Positions 54,587 to 64,000 of a stretch of 64,000 bases of DNA are shown here, piece by piece. The stretch is from Rhodonellum sp041748555 (GTDB taxonomy: Bacteria > Bacteroidota > Bacteroidia > Cytophagales > Cyclobacteriaceae). Where the stretch lies: NCBI GenBank assembly GCA_041748555.1, contig JBGTDA010000056.1:1-64000 (forward strand), read 5' to 3'. Each line of letters starts with the position of its first letter. Position 1 is the first letter of the stretch. The position numbers and the translations under genes are program-made. The notes beneath the pieces were generated by a model. The model saw only the letters and a program-made list of their open reading frames with translations. It was not told the origin of the DNA and did not search any database.

Positions 54587-55261
54587 TTATCCAAGTTTAA
54601 ATCTAATTGGAAGTCTCATTCTCACCCTTACAGGTCTACCTCTTTGTTTTCCAGGTTCCCATTTGGGTGCATTCTTTACAACTCTCAATGCTTCTTCGTC
54701 GCATCCTCCACCGATTCCCCTCAGAATTTCAACATCCTGAATTGAACCATCGGTATTAACAACAAATACCACATAAACAGTACCCTCTATACCCATTCTT
54801 CTAGCTTGGGTTGGGTATTTCAGGTTATTGCTGAGATATTTATTCCAACCTTCCATTCCCCCGGGAGGATTTGGAGCGTTTTCCACAACATCAAAGATTT
54901 CGTCAGCCTTTTCTACAACCGGTGCATCAGCAATGACAACCTCTTTGATTACTGTTTCTTCTTTGACATCGACATCAAAGTTCACTTCTATTTTCTCCTC
55001 GATCTCTACCTCATCAGGAATTTCCTCAATGATGGGTTGCTCGATCGGAGGTGGTGGTGGTGGTGGCTGCTCGGTGATCGGAATGTCTAAGAGTTCTTCA
55101 AAATCATCGGATACTTGCCCTAAATCTTTCAAATTCTGGTCATCAAATGACTTGTATTCAAAAGCAAATAGAACCAAGCCAACACTGATCAGAAGACCCA
55201 AATTCATGAACATTCCTGTTCTTTTGGTCAAATCTGCCTGCGGCGTTTTTTTAGCTTCCAT
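54587..55261 (-). CDS. tonB: Energy transducer TonB
   Basis: A 224-residue protein. ATG 55261 (MEAKKTPQADLTKR) is the usual start, and a frame to 55312 would add 17 residues. One membrane helix (about 19-36, LGLLISVGLVLFAFEY) anchors it in the inner membrane. A Pro-rich tract (QPPPPPPPIEQP) and an acidic repeat region span the periplasm. The C-terminal TonB domain (about 130-224) has YLSNNLKYPTQARRMGIEGT and VVFVVNTDGSIQDVEILRGI. It transfers proton-motive energy to outer membrane receptors. ExbBD is not in the window. Confidence 0.94.
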   Translation of the reverse strand: MEAKKTPQADLTKRTGMFMNLGLLISVGLVLFAFEYKSFDDQNLKDLGQVSDDFEELLDIPITEQPPPPPPPIEQPIIEEIPDEVEIEEKIEVNFDVDVKEETVIKEVVIADAPVVEKADEIFDVVENAPNPPGGMEGWNKYLSNNLKYPTQARRMGIEGTVYVVFVVNTDGSIQDVEILRGIGGGCDEEALRVVKNAPKWEPGKQRGRPVRVRMRLPIRFKLG

Positions 55262-55332
55262 CGTTTTACGCTTTATATGGTTAATAACTTTTTTTGAGTT
55301 TAGAGATAACAATTCTAGCCATTTATTTTTAG

Positions 55333-55719
55333 TTAGACAAGTGCGGATTTGCGCTTATGCAAAATATACAAACAAATTATTCCAATGGTACCTCCCACTA
55401 TATTTGCGGCAATATCATCAAACCCAAATGTTCTATTGGGAACAAACCGCTGCAAATACTCTATCAATATAGCAAAAATAATTCCAAAAACTAAGTAATT
55501 AGTAAAAAATTTAACTTTTTTTATTCTTTTATCGGGCTTTGACACACCGACTCGGCTCCAGAGGAAAGTAAGAACTGCAAACAAACCAACATGGACCATT
55601 TTATCCAAATGAGGAATTAAAGGGGCTTTTGGAAGGGATTCTCCCGGTGTCAACAATGCTGACACCATAAGTAAAAGCCAGATTATTGCCGGTACAATTC
55701 TGTATTTTGAAATATTCAA
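55333..55719 (-). CDS. VanZ-family membrane protein
   Basis: A 128-residue protein with four hydrophobic helices. The start is TTG at 55719, directly after the gcvH stop with no gap, since the first ATG downstream would cut the first helix. The VanZ signature includes LDKMVHVGLFAVLTFLWSR and the later RTFGFDDIAANIVGGTIGI. VanZ proteins are membrane proteins of unclear action, some linked to teicoplanin tolerance. Its placement between gcvH and tonB below sprA recurs in related genomes (recalled from general knowledge). Confidence 0.86.
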   Translation of the reverse strand: MNISKYRIVPAIIWLLLMVSALLTPGESLPKAPLIPHLDKMVHVGLFAVLTFLWSRVGVSKPDKRIKKVKFFTNYLVFGIIFAILIEYLQRFVPNRTFGFDDIAANIVGGTIGIICLYILHKRKSALV

Positions 55720-56097
55720 TTAGCTGCCGACTAATTCTGAATATTGTTCAGAAGTTAATAAATCTGAATGTTCATCTTTACTCAGTTTGATTTTGATCAT
55801 CCATCCTGATTCGTATGGAGACTCGTTCACCAATTCAGGCGAAGCTTCTAACTCTTCATTGAATTCCAGAATTTCGCCATCCACAGGCATAAAAAGATCA
55901 GAAACTGTTTTTACTGCTTCTACTGTCCCAAAAACATCACCGGTAGCGATGGTTTCCCCCACGGTTTCCACCTCTACATAAACTATATCCCCAAGTTCCC
56001 GCTGGGCAAACTCAGTGATGCCTACTGTAGCAATTCCGTCTTCGATTTTAACCCACTCGTGATCTTTTGTGTACTTTAATTCTTCAGGAAAATTCAT
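55720..56097 (-). CDS. gcvH: Glycine cleavage system H protein
   Basis: A 125-residue lipoyl carrier of the glycine cleavage complex. ATG 56097 (MNFPEELKYTKDHEW) is the family start, and a longer frame to 56121 adds eight residues. The lipoyl-lysine motif FGTVEAVKTVSDLFMPVDGE has the modified Lys at 63. The C-terminal NESPYESGWMIKIKLS is standard. It sits 53 bases after sprA on the same strand and is joined end to end with vanZ. The P and T proteins are not in this window. Confidence 0.96.
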   Translation of the reverse strand: MNFPEELKYTKDHEWVKIEDGIATVGITEFAQRELGDIVYVEVETVGETIATGDVFGTVEAVKTVSDLFMPVDGEILEFNEELEASPELVNESPYESGWMIKIKLSKDEHSDLLTSEQYSELVGS

Positions 56098-56150
56098 ATA
56101 TTTTTTAATTAAGGTGCCCAAAAATACAAGCTTTCATCAAATGATAAAAC

Positions 56151-59100
56151 CTATTGAGATAAATTAAATCGCAACTGGCCTCCAAATGCTGTGCTGCTTC
56201 TTCTAAAGGATGTGGTAACTCTGGGATCGTTGATCGTTCTATCAAAGTAAAACTGGATATTCAGGTTCTGATTAACTACATATCCAATAGTTGGACGGAT
56301 CTGTATGTTGATATTTCCATTGGTAACCGTGCTGGGTTCTCCTATTTTTCGTTGAACCTGCTGGGTATCTACAACCCGGGTATTGATCCGTATCTGTAAA
56401 TCATTGCTGAGTACCTCTTGTCTTCCCTGAATTTTAAACGGAATTTTAACCCCTGCTTTTGTATATCCCAGATCAAATCCAAAGTCCCGACTGGTTTGCT
56501 CCGTCACTTGGGCATTGGCAAAATTCAATCCAATATTTCTTTCCGAATTATACTCCATACTGATATTGAGCCTGTTTTTTGTCAAAAGATCCACTTTGAC
56601 AAGTGGCGCAAACCGTTCAGTTAAAATAACCTGATTCAAAATGAATATGGGAATGTATTGACCGAATTCATCGGTTATGGAAGCTCCCGGAAGATTTTGT
56701 ATTCTGTTATAAAGTTCCAGCCCTTCCTTATATAATAACGAGTTGGAAAAATTGCTGACCTCATAGGTTGAAGAATAGCCATGGGAAATGTTTATACTGG
56801 AAAAATATTCTCTCAGTGCAGGTATCTGGGACAACCCTTTGTAATCCAACCTCCAGTTGGGAATAGGGATTTTAGGGAATGGGTTCAGATCAAGTGCCTC
56901 AGGATCTTTGCCCCCATAAGCCGCCAAGAAAGACAAGCCCAAAACATTCTGACCATTAATAGCATATTCACCACCTGGATTTTGCGCATTTAGACGAGAC
57001 TGAAATACACTGCGGTATTGCTCGAAATTTGTAAATAAAGTTGAGTTATTATTCGCATCATCCCTTGCAAAAGTGGTTCTAATAATGGAGTAGGTAATAC
57101 TGTAGCCTCCTGTCCTGTTTGGACTTAAGGAAGTGAATTCTCCCGGAACTTGCTCCGAATTTCTAAAAATCTCACTGTATTCTCCCGACTCCCGCTTTCT
57201 TGCTTCAAAAGTAATTCTGAAATCCCTAAAGGGTTCTGCCATAGCGTTCACTTGAAGATTTTTTGTTTGATTCTGTCTGAAAAGCTGAGTTAATTCGGAA
57301 CTTGGCGCCATTAACCCCTGACTTGCAAGACCGTACCTGACTCCGGGATTTTGACTGCCCGCAATAAACCCTAAACCCGGATTCATAAAACTTCTATCCA
57401 GCCCTAATAAATTCGTATTTTCCATATAGCCGGGCAAAAATGTGCCTTCTATTATAGAATACCTGAAGTTTATGTCTTTGAACATGGTCACGAACTTCAG
57501 GAGCTTGTTAGTGAAAGGCGTCCCAATGGTATCTTCTGCATTGACAACCGTCCGGCCGGGAATGCTGGGTCTCCTGGGAGCATTCAGGGCTCTTATTTTT
57601 GCACTTTTGTTATATAACCGTACAAAATCAAGCTTACCATTAAAAGCTCTGTCTCTGGTATTTTGAATAACGTTTCCCAATGTGTCTCTTTGTCCAATAG
57701 CACCCGTGATCCAGGAATAATTGGCAGAATATCTTACATCTGCTTTTATCCAATCCAAAAGGGGAATTTTTTCTATCGGAAGGGTGTAGTTTACCGACAG
57801 CTGATGGTTATAATTTGTAGTCCTTCCTAGTTCGCGGATATTGGATCTTACAGAATCTCTTTTTACTTCAGAATCCAGATCCCCATCAGGTTCATCTACT
57901 ACTGCAAGAACTCTGCTCATAAAGTCCACCCTGAGATTCTGGGTAAGATCCCAATTGAGGTTGTACGAGCGATTTATAAAGAAGCTTTTTTGAAAAAAAG
58001 GATCCACACCTTCTATTCCGAGATTGTCATTCCGATATTGTGTTCGCATAAATCTTCTGTCAAGATCTACTCTAGCAGAAAACAGTGTTGGTGCAAAATT
58101 AAAATTGAGTTCCTTGATAATAGCTAGATTTTTACCGCTGAGGAATTCTGAATTTTTAAATGGTTCAAAAAGAAGGGGACCTGGTTGATAAGTGTAGGTG
58201 ACGTTACCTACATACGTTTCATAATCGTAGCTTTCTGTCTGGATGTTACTTTGCCTGATGGATCCATAGGCATAGGAAAACGCGAAATTGCTCAGATCAT
58301 AAATCCGGTTTTTGTCGTTTTCGGGATTTTTGATTTTCCTTACATTGGTAAAGCCGATGTTCCTACGCCGGATCTGATCCAACACCTGACTTCGATAAAT
58401 TTCCCTGTCCTCTTCCGAATTGAATTTCTGCAAAGCCACCTCAAACGGCACGTCAGGATTCAAAGGATCAAATTCTGGTCTTGTAGATGAATTTTCCAAA
58501 CTGACATACATCGGAATGCTGACATTCAAGGCTTCTGGAAGCAATTTATCGACGGTGATGTTGGCTGAAATATCATATTGTGTAGTCGATTCCCGGGCTC
58601 TTTGAGAAAGACGGGTTTCCAATCCTCCGAAACCTACCGCATTATGCCTGATAGAAGTTGACACGATGGCTACGTCGGCAATTTTTGCATTAAAAATAGC
58701 ATTTGCTGCCCAACCGGAGGATTCGTTGAATCCTGAAACCCTCAGTTCATTTGCCCACATACAAACAGATCTGGCAGCGGTACCACTGTTTCCCGGATTT
58801 CTTATTCCGATCATCATTCCCTGAAGCATATTCAACTCCGGACGTCCGACAACAGTGATTTTGTATTGCCTTACATCTTGGCTGAAGGCAAGATTCAAAG
58901 GAACTCTCTGATTGTCCCTGGCTACTTTTACTCCCACAATTTCACTGATGGCAACATCAATTTCATTTTCTAATGGCCAGATCTGCCTTGGATCACGGGT
59001 ACCTTTTGGGGTGATCAAAAGCGGAACCTCAATCTCGTAATAATTGTCTGTATAATCTGTACCCATCCGAAGAAATGCAGTAAGCTCCCCATCCCCGGCA

Positions 59101-62100
59101 TCTTCACTGTCGGCATGAAAAAACATTTTCACTCTTTCAAACTGCACCAGATCCAAACCATTGGTAGTCTTGAAAACGGCTCTTGCATCTCTGGCCTGAA
59201 GGTCTTCCACACAGAGTTTAAGGGATTGCTCGTTGAGCTGTCTTTCTACAGTAGATAAATTATCTCTATCCCGATTTATACCTGGTGGCAATACATAAGG
59301 ACTCTGAGTAGGACTTCCCTGACTGTTTTCCTCGATGTTCACAACTCCTACAGTCAGGTTGGAATTGTCAGGCTCCGGAATTTCAAAAAAGCCTCTTTCA
59401 AAAAGAGATTCCTGAAAAGTCCGCCACTGACTTCCCACCAACCTGAAATTTGCCATTCTAAGGACCACAGGTTGTTCAAAATCGGTGAGATATGTCCTCA
59501 TAAACCTGATCGACTTAAATCCGTTGATGTCTCCCTGGACTCGGTCAGGGGTTCTTATAGGTATCCGGAATAAATACCAGGTCACATCATCCCCGCTTTG
59601 GTTACTCGTTACTTTGTCCACGATGTATTTGTTGCCGACTTCCAGATCGTTTGGATTCAGGTCAATCTCATATTCATAATAATTCTCAAGTTCATTGATT
59701 GTATTGTCGTTGTTTAGGTCCTCATTGTCAGGAAGGTTGGAGCCTGAAGGAGTATAGGGCAAGTTTACATTGGCCGTTATCGGAGTATTTCCCTCCATTC
59801 CGTTGAAATTTTTATATCTCTCCAGAACTTTCACATCATTCTGGTCAAAAGTCTCATCCAGATAATATTGAAAATCATCTTCTGAGGGATCGGTCAGAAT
59901 CCTGTTTAATGCAGGTTGATTCACATTTAACCTATTGATAAACCTGTCTCTAAAGAAAACAACCTCTTCTTCGCTTTTCAGCCCATCCAAACCCACATCC
60001 TGATTTTCTCTTGCCTCGGGAGAATTGTCGAATGCAGGAAGCAAAAACTGTTGTCTTGTGATTCTTCCCCATTCTGTAATGGTTGTCTTTGACGGATCTC
60101 CATCCACCGGCAATCCGTTTTCAAATGTATGTCTTCCGTCTTTGATGATATCTTCAGATATATCGCCTAAGTTGAATCGTAATTTTCCTCCTGTAGTATT
60201 GTTCCGGTTGAATCTTCCGTCTAAAACCCTACCGTTTTCACCCTGAATAAACGGGTCAAGCAACCAAAATTCAATGTATTCAATATTGTTTCGGTCAAAA
60301 TCAACCTCCGTGGTGATGGCTCTTGTAATTCCCCCATAATTGCTTTTGGGATCGGGTAATAATCCATCAGGGGTTAGACCCGGGTTGTAATTGTACATCC
60401 CTCTCTCATGTGGAAAGTAAGCCATTTCGAATAAAGGTTCAGGAACAATGATTACATCTCTGTTCCTTTGAGGGAAAATTTCCTGCGGGATTACTCTTCT
60501 TACATAATGGTTACTCCTGTCCTCCCTGCTGATGTTGGATGGGACACCGGGGCCTGATTCCCGATAAAAGATGTTGTCAATATTATACCAGGCCACTTTT
60601 GCTCTTTTGTAGGCATTGCCAAGCCTGTCTTCGGTGATTTCACTCAAGTCAAAGGCATTGTCCTCTGTTTTTGGTGTTGCAGCAAGCTTCCAGGTTTGAG
60701 CCGCGGCACCGCCTAGGTTTGATGGCGTAATAGCTGTCTCAAAATCGTCGATATAAGAAGCCGCTTCCCCATTCACAACATTGGAAGTTCCGGGAAGTAA
60801 TTGAGCGAATTCACCACTAAAAGTCACCAGAGATGTCTCTTTTGTATTGGTAAATGGAAGTGCATCTGCAAGTTTTGTCAAGAACCGGGATTCATCGCTG
60901 AAGTTGGCATCAAGTCCCCACATGCTGTTTCTTAATGTTTCATTTCCTGTAGCGATTCTCGATATATTCGGTCTTTCATTGAGATAGAGAAAAGTACCGC
61001 CGACACTGAATTTTTCATTCAGGATATAATCCAACCTTGTTCCCAAAAGACTCCGCGTTTGAAAGGATACCAAATCAGCTTTCTCAAAACTGATGGTAAT
61101 CCTTTTTCCCGATTGTAAAATCCCTTCATTGATGATGTTGACTCTGCCAATATTGTAATCAATGGTAAAGTCCGTTCCTTCAGTCAATGGGATGTTTCCT
61201 GCCATCACAATCACAGAACCAGGGGCTATATTCAGGCCGGGCAACAATATTTCGGAGGAAGATCCGGCATTCAGGCGTCCTTTTAAAAAATATTTATTCA
61301 ATCGGGTAACCAGCTCTGCATCTGCCTGGGTTGTTTCATAAAGGGTGTCATATACATATTTCTCCTCCAGTACTGATTCACTGGGTAGAAAAAGTTCGGC
61401 AAGATTTTGTCCGAAAGGCTCCAAAACAGGAAATACCAAATAACCCCTTTCCGGAAAAATAGTAACACCCGGAACAAAGTCAAAATTTCCATCAGGAGAA
61501 GGATCATTCTGTGGGTTCAGGTTGTCCAAACCTGTCAGCCGAATTAGCGGTTCGTTTTTAAGATTCTCACCTTCCAAAAGTGTCGGATTGTCCAGGCCTG
61601 TTCGGTCATCCCGATAAATCACCTGAAGTTGGAAACCTTCCCGCTGGATTTGATTTGCGTTGAGGTTGTAGACATTTTTCATCATCAGATCCCACGTCGG
61701 AATCCTTGTATTGATCCGCGCCGGTCGAAGCATCTTTAAAAAAATTATTTCATCCTCGGGTCTGTTCTGGTAATCTTCTGTCAGTTCCCCGACTTTATAA
61801 ACAGTTCCGTTGTAGGTATATTCATACGAAACAGCCAGCACTTCATCATTTTGAAGTTTACGCGAAAGTGATAGATATCCCAATTCGGGATGAAACAAAT
61901 ATTCGGTTGGGGCGAGTTTTCTGGCTCCGTTTATTTGCTCATAATCTACGCCTCGTATAAGATTTAGATTTGCTTCTATAGCTTCAGATCCGGTGTCGAA
62001 AGGCCGAAAAGCGGGATTACCATCAAGATTACCGAATAATAAGTTTGCTGTATTTGAAGCAGGAGCATTGGGTGTACCGTTACCGATGTTGGAATTTTCC

Positions 62101-63290
62101 GGTTTGAATATACGTTGCCCTTCTCCAAGATCCATAAATGCCGCAAAATTACGCAATGTTTCTGTGTTGTTTGCCCGGTTCATGATGTATACTTCCACAC
62201 GGGTAACATTTACTCCTGAAAGAATCTGTGGTAATCCCCGCAGCCACCTTTCGTAGTTTTCTCTGAAAAAATGTCCTAAGAAAAAATGTCTGTTTTCATC
62301 ATAATCAGAAGCAGGAATTTCGAATTCCCGGCCTTGTCCGCCTCCTTCGATCACCAGTTCATCCCGTCTTCCTCTTTGGGTAGAGGCGACGCCTGTCACA
62401 AAAAGTTTTCCGAACTGAAGCTGGGTTTTAACACCGAACAGATTCTGTGCTCCCTGGATCAGACTGTTTTGGATGGGCATGCTGACGTTTCCTATCTCGA
62501 TGGATTTGATGATGTCTTCTTCAAATCCTGTATATTCTACCTTAAGCTGATTTTGAAAATCAAATGAGTTGTTGGAATCAAAATTGGCACTGACCTTCAT
62601 TTTTTGGCCTAAAGTTCCATTGACACTCATCTGGATTTGCTGGTCAAAATTGAATCCACCGTTTTGTTGTTGACGGATCGGAATGGAAGGATTGTCTATG
62701 CGTCTGAAAATAGCTCCCAAATCCAGATTTACATAGCCTGTGGGTGTGATGTTTATTTCACTGCCCCCAAATATCCGGTCAAAACTCGGACTGGTGGTAA
62801 TCGGGGGTATCAATGACCGTCCACTTACAGCACTTTCGCCGTCCATTCCCCTAGAGCGGCTTCTCCAGTATTCCTGGCGGTTTCTGAATTCCTGCAGCTT
62901 AGAAATTTCATCGAAATCATATATCACACCGGGATCCACATCATTTGAATCCAACTGATTCTGAATTCTGTATTGTAGTACCGAATCCATTTCTACCTGA
63001 ATCCGTTGGTCTGTAGGGGGAGTAAGGTAAAAGGGAGAAAACCTGTTTCTGAACGGACTTTGGGTAGGAAAAAGTGGGTTGGTATTAAGGTTTTGCCACA
63101 ACAGAAAGGAGGGGAGCATCCTTCTTTTGTTGAGTGAGTCTATTCCGGAATTGATGGTGTCTTGTGGCGTCTGTTGGGCTATGGCTTCCTGATTTGACAA
63201 TAGTATACAATTCAACAATAAAAAAGCTATTGTTGAATAGAAAAAGAGGGGTCGCTTGTTCAAAAAAAAATCGTTAGAGCGAAAGTCCAA
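56151..63290 (-). CDS. sprA: Type IX secretion translocon SprA
   Basis: A 2379-residue outer membrane protein, the largest gene here. SprA is known to form a 36-strand single-chain barrel through which folded T9SS cargo leaves the cell. The signal peptide ends near EAIAQQ (about 39). N-terminal parts (TTSPSFDRIFGGSEINITPT, then LDLGAIFRR) and the middle RGVDYEQINGARKLAPTEYL and VVNGEAASYIDDFETAITPS are typical of SprA/Sov. No ATG is available: TTG 63290 gives the full frame, and TTG 63263 (reading NKRPLFFYST) gives a shorter signal peptide and may be the true start. It follows ruvA by 14 bases. Confidence 0.95.
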   Translation of the reverse strand: MDFRSNDFFLNKRPLFFYSTIAFLLLNCILLSNQEAIAQQTPQDTINSGIDSLNKRRMLPSFLLWQNLNTNPLFPTQSPFRNRFSPFYLTPPTDQRIQVEMDSVLQYRIQNQLDSNDVDPGVIYDFDEISKLQEFRNRQEYWRSRSRGMDGESAVSGRSLIPPITTSPSFDRIFGGSEINITPTGYVNLDLGAIFRRIDNPSIPIRQQQNGGFNFDQQIQMSVNGTLGQKMKVSANFDSNNSFDFQNQLKVEYTGFEEDIIKSIEIGNVSMPIQNSLIQGAQNLFGVKTQLQFGKLFVTGVASTQRGRRDELVIEGGGQGREFEIPASDYDENRHFFLGHFFRENYERWLRGLPQILSGVNVTRVEVYIMNRANNTETLRNFAAFMDLGEGQRIFKPENSNIGNGTPNAPASNTANLLFGNLDGNPAFRPFDTGSEAIEANLNLIRGVDYEQINGARKLAPTEYLFHPELGYLSLSRKLQNDEVLAVSYEYTYNGTVYKVGELTEDYQNRPEDEIIFLKMLRPARINTRIPTWDLMMKNVYNLNANQIQREGFQLQVIYRDDRTGLDNPTLLEGENLKNEPLIRLTGLDNLNPQNDPSPDGNFDFVPGVTIFPERGYLVFPVLEPFGQNLAELFLPSESVLEEKYVYDTLYETTQADAELVTRLNKYFLKGRLNAGSSSEILLPGLNIAPGSVIVMAGNIPLTEGTDFTIDYNIGRVNIINEGILQSGKRITISFEKADLVSFQTRSLLGTRLDYILNEKFSVGGTFLYLNERPNISRIATGNETLRNSMWGLDANFSDESRFLTKLADALPFTNTKETSLVTFSGEFAQLLPGTSNVVNGEAASYIDDFETAITPSNLGGAAAQTWKLAATPKTEDNAFDLSEITEDRLGNAYKRAKVAWYNIDNIFYRESGPGVPSNISREDRSNHYVRRVIPQEIFPQRNRDVIIVPEPLFEMAYFPHERGMYNYNPGLTPDGLLPDPKSNYGGITRAITTEVDFDRNNIEYIEFWLLDPFIQGENGRVLDGRFNRNNTTGGKLRFNLGDISEDIIKDGRHTFENGLPVDGDPSKTTITEWGRITRQQFLLPAFDNSPEARENQDVGLDGLKSEEEVVFFRDRFINRLNVNQPALNRILTDPSEDDFQYYLDETFDQNDVKVLERYKNFNGMEGNTPITANVNLPYTPSGSNLPDNEDLNNDNTINELENYYEYEIDLNPNDLEVGNKYIVDKVTSNQSGDDVTWYLFRIPIRTPDRVQGDINGFKSIRFMRTYLTDFEQPVVLRMANFRLVGSQWRTFQESLFERGFFEIPEPDNSNLTVGVVNIEENSQGSPTQSPYVLPPGINRDRDNLSTVERQLNEQSLKLCVEDLQARDARAVFKTTNGLDLVQFERVKMFFHADSEDAGDGELTAFLRMGTDYTDNYYEIEVPLLITPKGTRDPRQIWPLENEIDVAISEIVGVKVARDNQRVPLNLAFSQDVRQYKITVVGRPELNMLQGMMIGIRNPGNSGTAARSVCMWANELRVSGFNESSGWAANAIFNAKIADVAIVSTSIRHNAVGFGGLETRLSQRARESTTQYDISANITVDKLLPEALNVSIPMYVSLENSSTRPEFDPLNPDVPFEVALQKFNSEEDREIYRSQVLDQIRRRNIGFTNVRKIKNPENDKNRIYDLSNFAFSYAYGSIRQSNIQTESYDYETYVGNVTYTYQPGPLLFEPFKNSEFLSGKNLAIIKELNFNFAPTLFSARVDLDRRFMRTQYRNDNLGIEGVDPFFQKSFFINRSYNLNWDLTQNLRVDFMSRVLAVVDEPDGDLDSEVKRDSVRSNIRELGRTTNYNHQLSVNYTLPIEKIPLLDWIKADVRYSANYSWITGAIGQRDTLGNVIQNTRDRAFNGKLDFVRLYNKSAKIRALNAPRRPSIPGRTVVNAEDTIGTPFTNKLLKFVTMFKDINFRYSIIEGTFLPGYMENTNLLGLDRSFMNPGLGFIAGSQNPGVRYGLASQGLMAPSSELTQLFRQNQTKNLQVNAMAEPFRDFRITFEARKRESGEYSEIFRNSEQVPGEFTSLSPNRTGGYSITYSIIRTTFARDDANNNSTLFTNFEQYRSVFQSRLNAQNPGGEYAINGQNVLGLSFLAAYGGKDPEALDLNPFPKIPIPNWRLDYKGLSQIPALREYFSSINISHGYSSTYEVSNFSNSLLYKEGLELYNRIQNLPGASITDEFGQYIPIFILNQVILTERFAPLVKVDLLTKNRLNISMEYNSERNIGLNFANAQVTEQTSRDFGFDLGYTKAGVKIPFKIQGRQEVLSNDLQIRINTRVVDTQQVQRKIGEPSTVTNGNINIQIRPTIGYVVNQNLNIQFYFDRTINDPRVTTSFRRSSTAFGGQLRFNLSQ

Positions 63291-63304
63291 TGGGTATTAT
63301 TTAA

Positions 63305-63904
63305 TTATGTTGACTTTAAAGATGCTTTAATTAGTTCTTCTAATGAAATTTCGGTTCCTGTTTTTTTCAAAACCGCCGCTATATTTTTTTCTGCCGTTGC
63401 TTTGGTAAAACCAAGGGTAATTAATGCCTGTAACGCCTCTTCCCGGATTTTATTGCCGGAATTCATAAAGCCACGGGGGGTTGTGGCCTGGTCTAAAATT
63501 GATTCTTTTCTGATTTTATCCTTTAGCTCAAGAATGATTCTCTGAGCAGTTTTGACACCGACACCCTTCACATTCTGGATGGTTTTGTAATCCTCCTGTA
63601 TAATGGCATGTTCGAGTTCTTCCGAACTTAGAGAAGATAAAATCATGAGTCCGGTATTAGGCCCCACACCTGATATCGATATCAGATTAAGAAAAAGTTT
63701 CTTTTCGGATTCTTCCTTGAATCCATAAAGGGTATGCGCATCCTCTTTGATATGTAAAAAAGTGAGGAGCATAATATGCTCCTCATCTTTGATCTTTGAA
63801 TAAGTCTGTAGTGAGATTTTGACCTGGTATCCTACTCCTGAAATATCTATAATGACGTAGGTAGGGTCTTTAAAAATTAGTTTACCTTTAAGGTATGAGA
63901 TCAT
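63305..63904 (-). CDS. ruvA: Holliday junction helicase subunit RuvA
   Basis: A 199-residue DNA junction-binding protein that, with RuvB, drives branch migration. The OB domain (MISYLKGKLIFKDPTYVIID) is followed by two helix-hairpin-helix motifs (FLNLISISGVGPNTGLMILS and IQNVKGVGVKTAQRIILELK) and the RuvB-binding C-terminal domain (ALQALITLGFTKATAEKNIA). Its ATG overlaps the malic enzyme stop as ATGA. ruvB is not here. Confidence 0.97.
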   Translation of the reverse strand: MISYLKGKLIFKDPTYVIIDISGVGYQVKISLQTYSKIKDEEHIMLLTFLHIKEDAHTLYGFKEESEKKLFLNLISISGVGPNTGLMILSSLSSEELEHAIIQEDYKTIQNVKGVGVKTAQRIILELKDKIRKESILDQATTPRGFMNSGNKIREEALQALITLGFTKATAEKNIAAVLKKTGTEISLEELIKASLKST

Positions 63905-64000
63905 AAGCTTTCATGGGTTTGTGCATCCACCACGGCTATTGCCACCATATTGACAATTTCTCTGATGGAACTTCCGAGCTGTAAGATATGTACAGGTTTG
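63901..64000 (-). CDS. maeB: NADP-dependent malic enzyme, C-terminal end (partial)
   Basis: The last 32 residues are visible, reading KPVHILQLGSSIREIVNMVA then IAVVDAQTHESL and TGA at 63901-63903. This is the usual end of the phosphotransacetylase-like domain of bacterial MaeB-type malic enzymes. The rest lies beyond the window edge. It is joined to ruvA by an ATGA overlap. Confidence 0.75.
   Translation of the reverse strand, partial: KPVHILQLGSSIREIVNMVAIAVVDAQTHESL

Noticed and set aside
55049..55070. GGT microsatellite-like run
   Set aside because: It encodes the poly-Pro tract of TonB, a normal family feature.

Overview
The window is about 41% GC chromosomal DNA from a member of the Bacteroidota, most likely order Cytophagales and probably family Cyclobacteriaceae (inference from gene content and order). 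Support comes from three type IX secretion (T9SS) genes (sprA, porU, porV), Bacteroidota-only families (BF3164-like propeller, DUF4494, HYC_CC_PP-type small protein), promoters of the -33 TTG / -7 TAnnTTTG type, and genes without clear Shine-Dalgarno sequences. I see no insertion sequence, prophage, CRISPR array or rRNA. There is one tRNA gene.

Layout. 1-1.3 kb: end of a six-bladed-propeller protein, a small CxxC lipoprotein and tRNA-Leu(GAG). 1.3-6.7 kb (minus strand): RNase HII, a large GH63-like glucosidase, and a glycosyltransferase paired with an LpxH-like phosphatase. 6.9-9.6 kb: an NtrY/NtrX-type sensor kinase and sigma-54 activator. 9.8-16.8 kb: SlyD-type isomerase, LpxH with a secreted propeller-like protein, FtsH, RsfS, BirA and AhcY. 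16.9-20.1 kb: a lipoprotein, a DECR1-like 2,4-dienoyl-CoA reductase and an AAA_14/DUF4143 ATPase. 20.4-28.1 kb: a four-gene Cus-type heavy-metal efflux operon. 28.4-42 kb: a PAS protein without a kinase domain, an HD hydrolase, DUF4494, a membrane patatin, a CPA2 antiporter, an Mpo1-like protein, an FAD oxidoreductase, NhaC, a 3'-5' exonuclease, a YigZ protein, a FemAB/GNAT-like protein and a GT2 glycosyltransferase. 42-49.1 kb (minus strand): a coupled chain MBL hydrolase - pssA - porU - porV - M16-like protein. 49.2-54.5 kb: an FAD oxidoreductase, a 1122-residue pseudozincin/propeller/barrel protein and YicC. 54.6-64 kb (minus strand): malic enzyme (3' end) - ruvA - sprA - gcvH - vanZ - tonB.

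How the genes fit together. Several modules concern the cell envelope: lipid A synthesis (LpxH), phospholipid synthesis (PssA), the T9SS translocon SprA with the PorU/PorV attachment machinery, TonB energisation, and metal efflux across both membranes. Translational coupling is common: ATGA, TTGA or longer overlaps join many neighbours, and three tail-to-tail gene pairs leave no room for a terminator.

The least explained observations are a 12-bp palindromic core (GCAATATATTGC) shared by two distant intergenic regions, a 13-bp direct repeat with a 21-bp period in front of the sigma-54 activator gene, the pseudozincin-propeller-barrel protein, the M16-like protein without its zinc site in the porU-porV chain, and an H-box protein without an ATPase domain.
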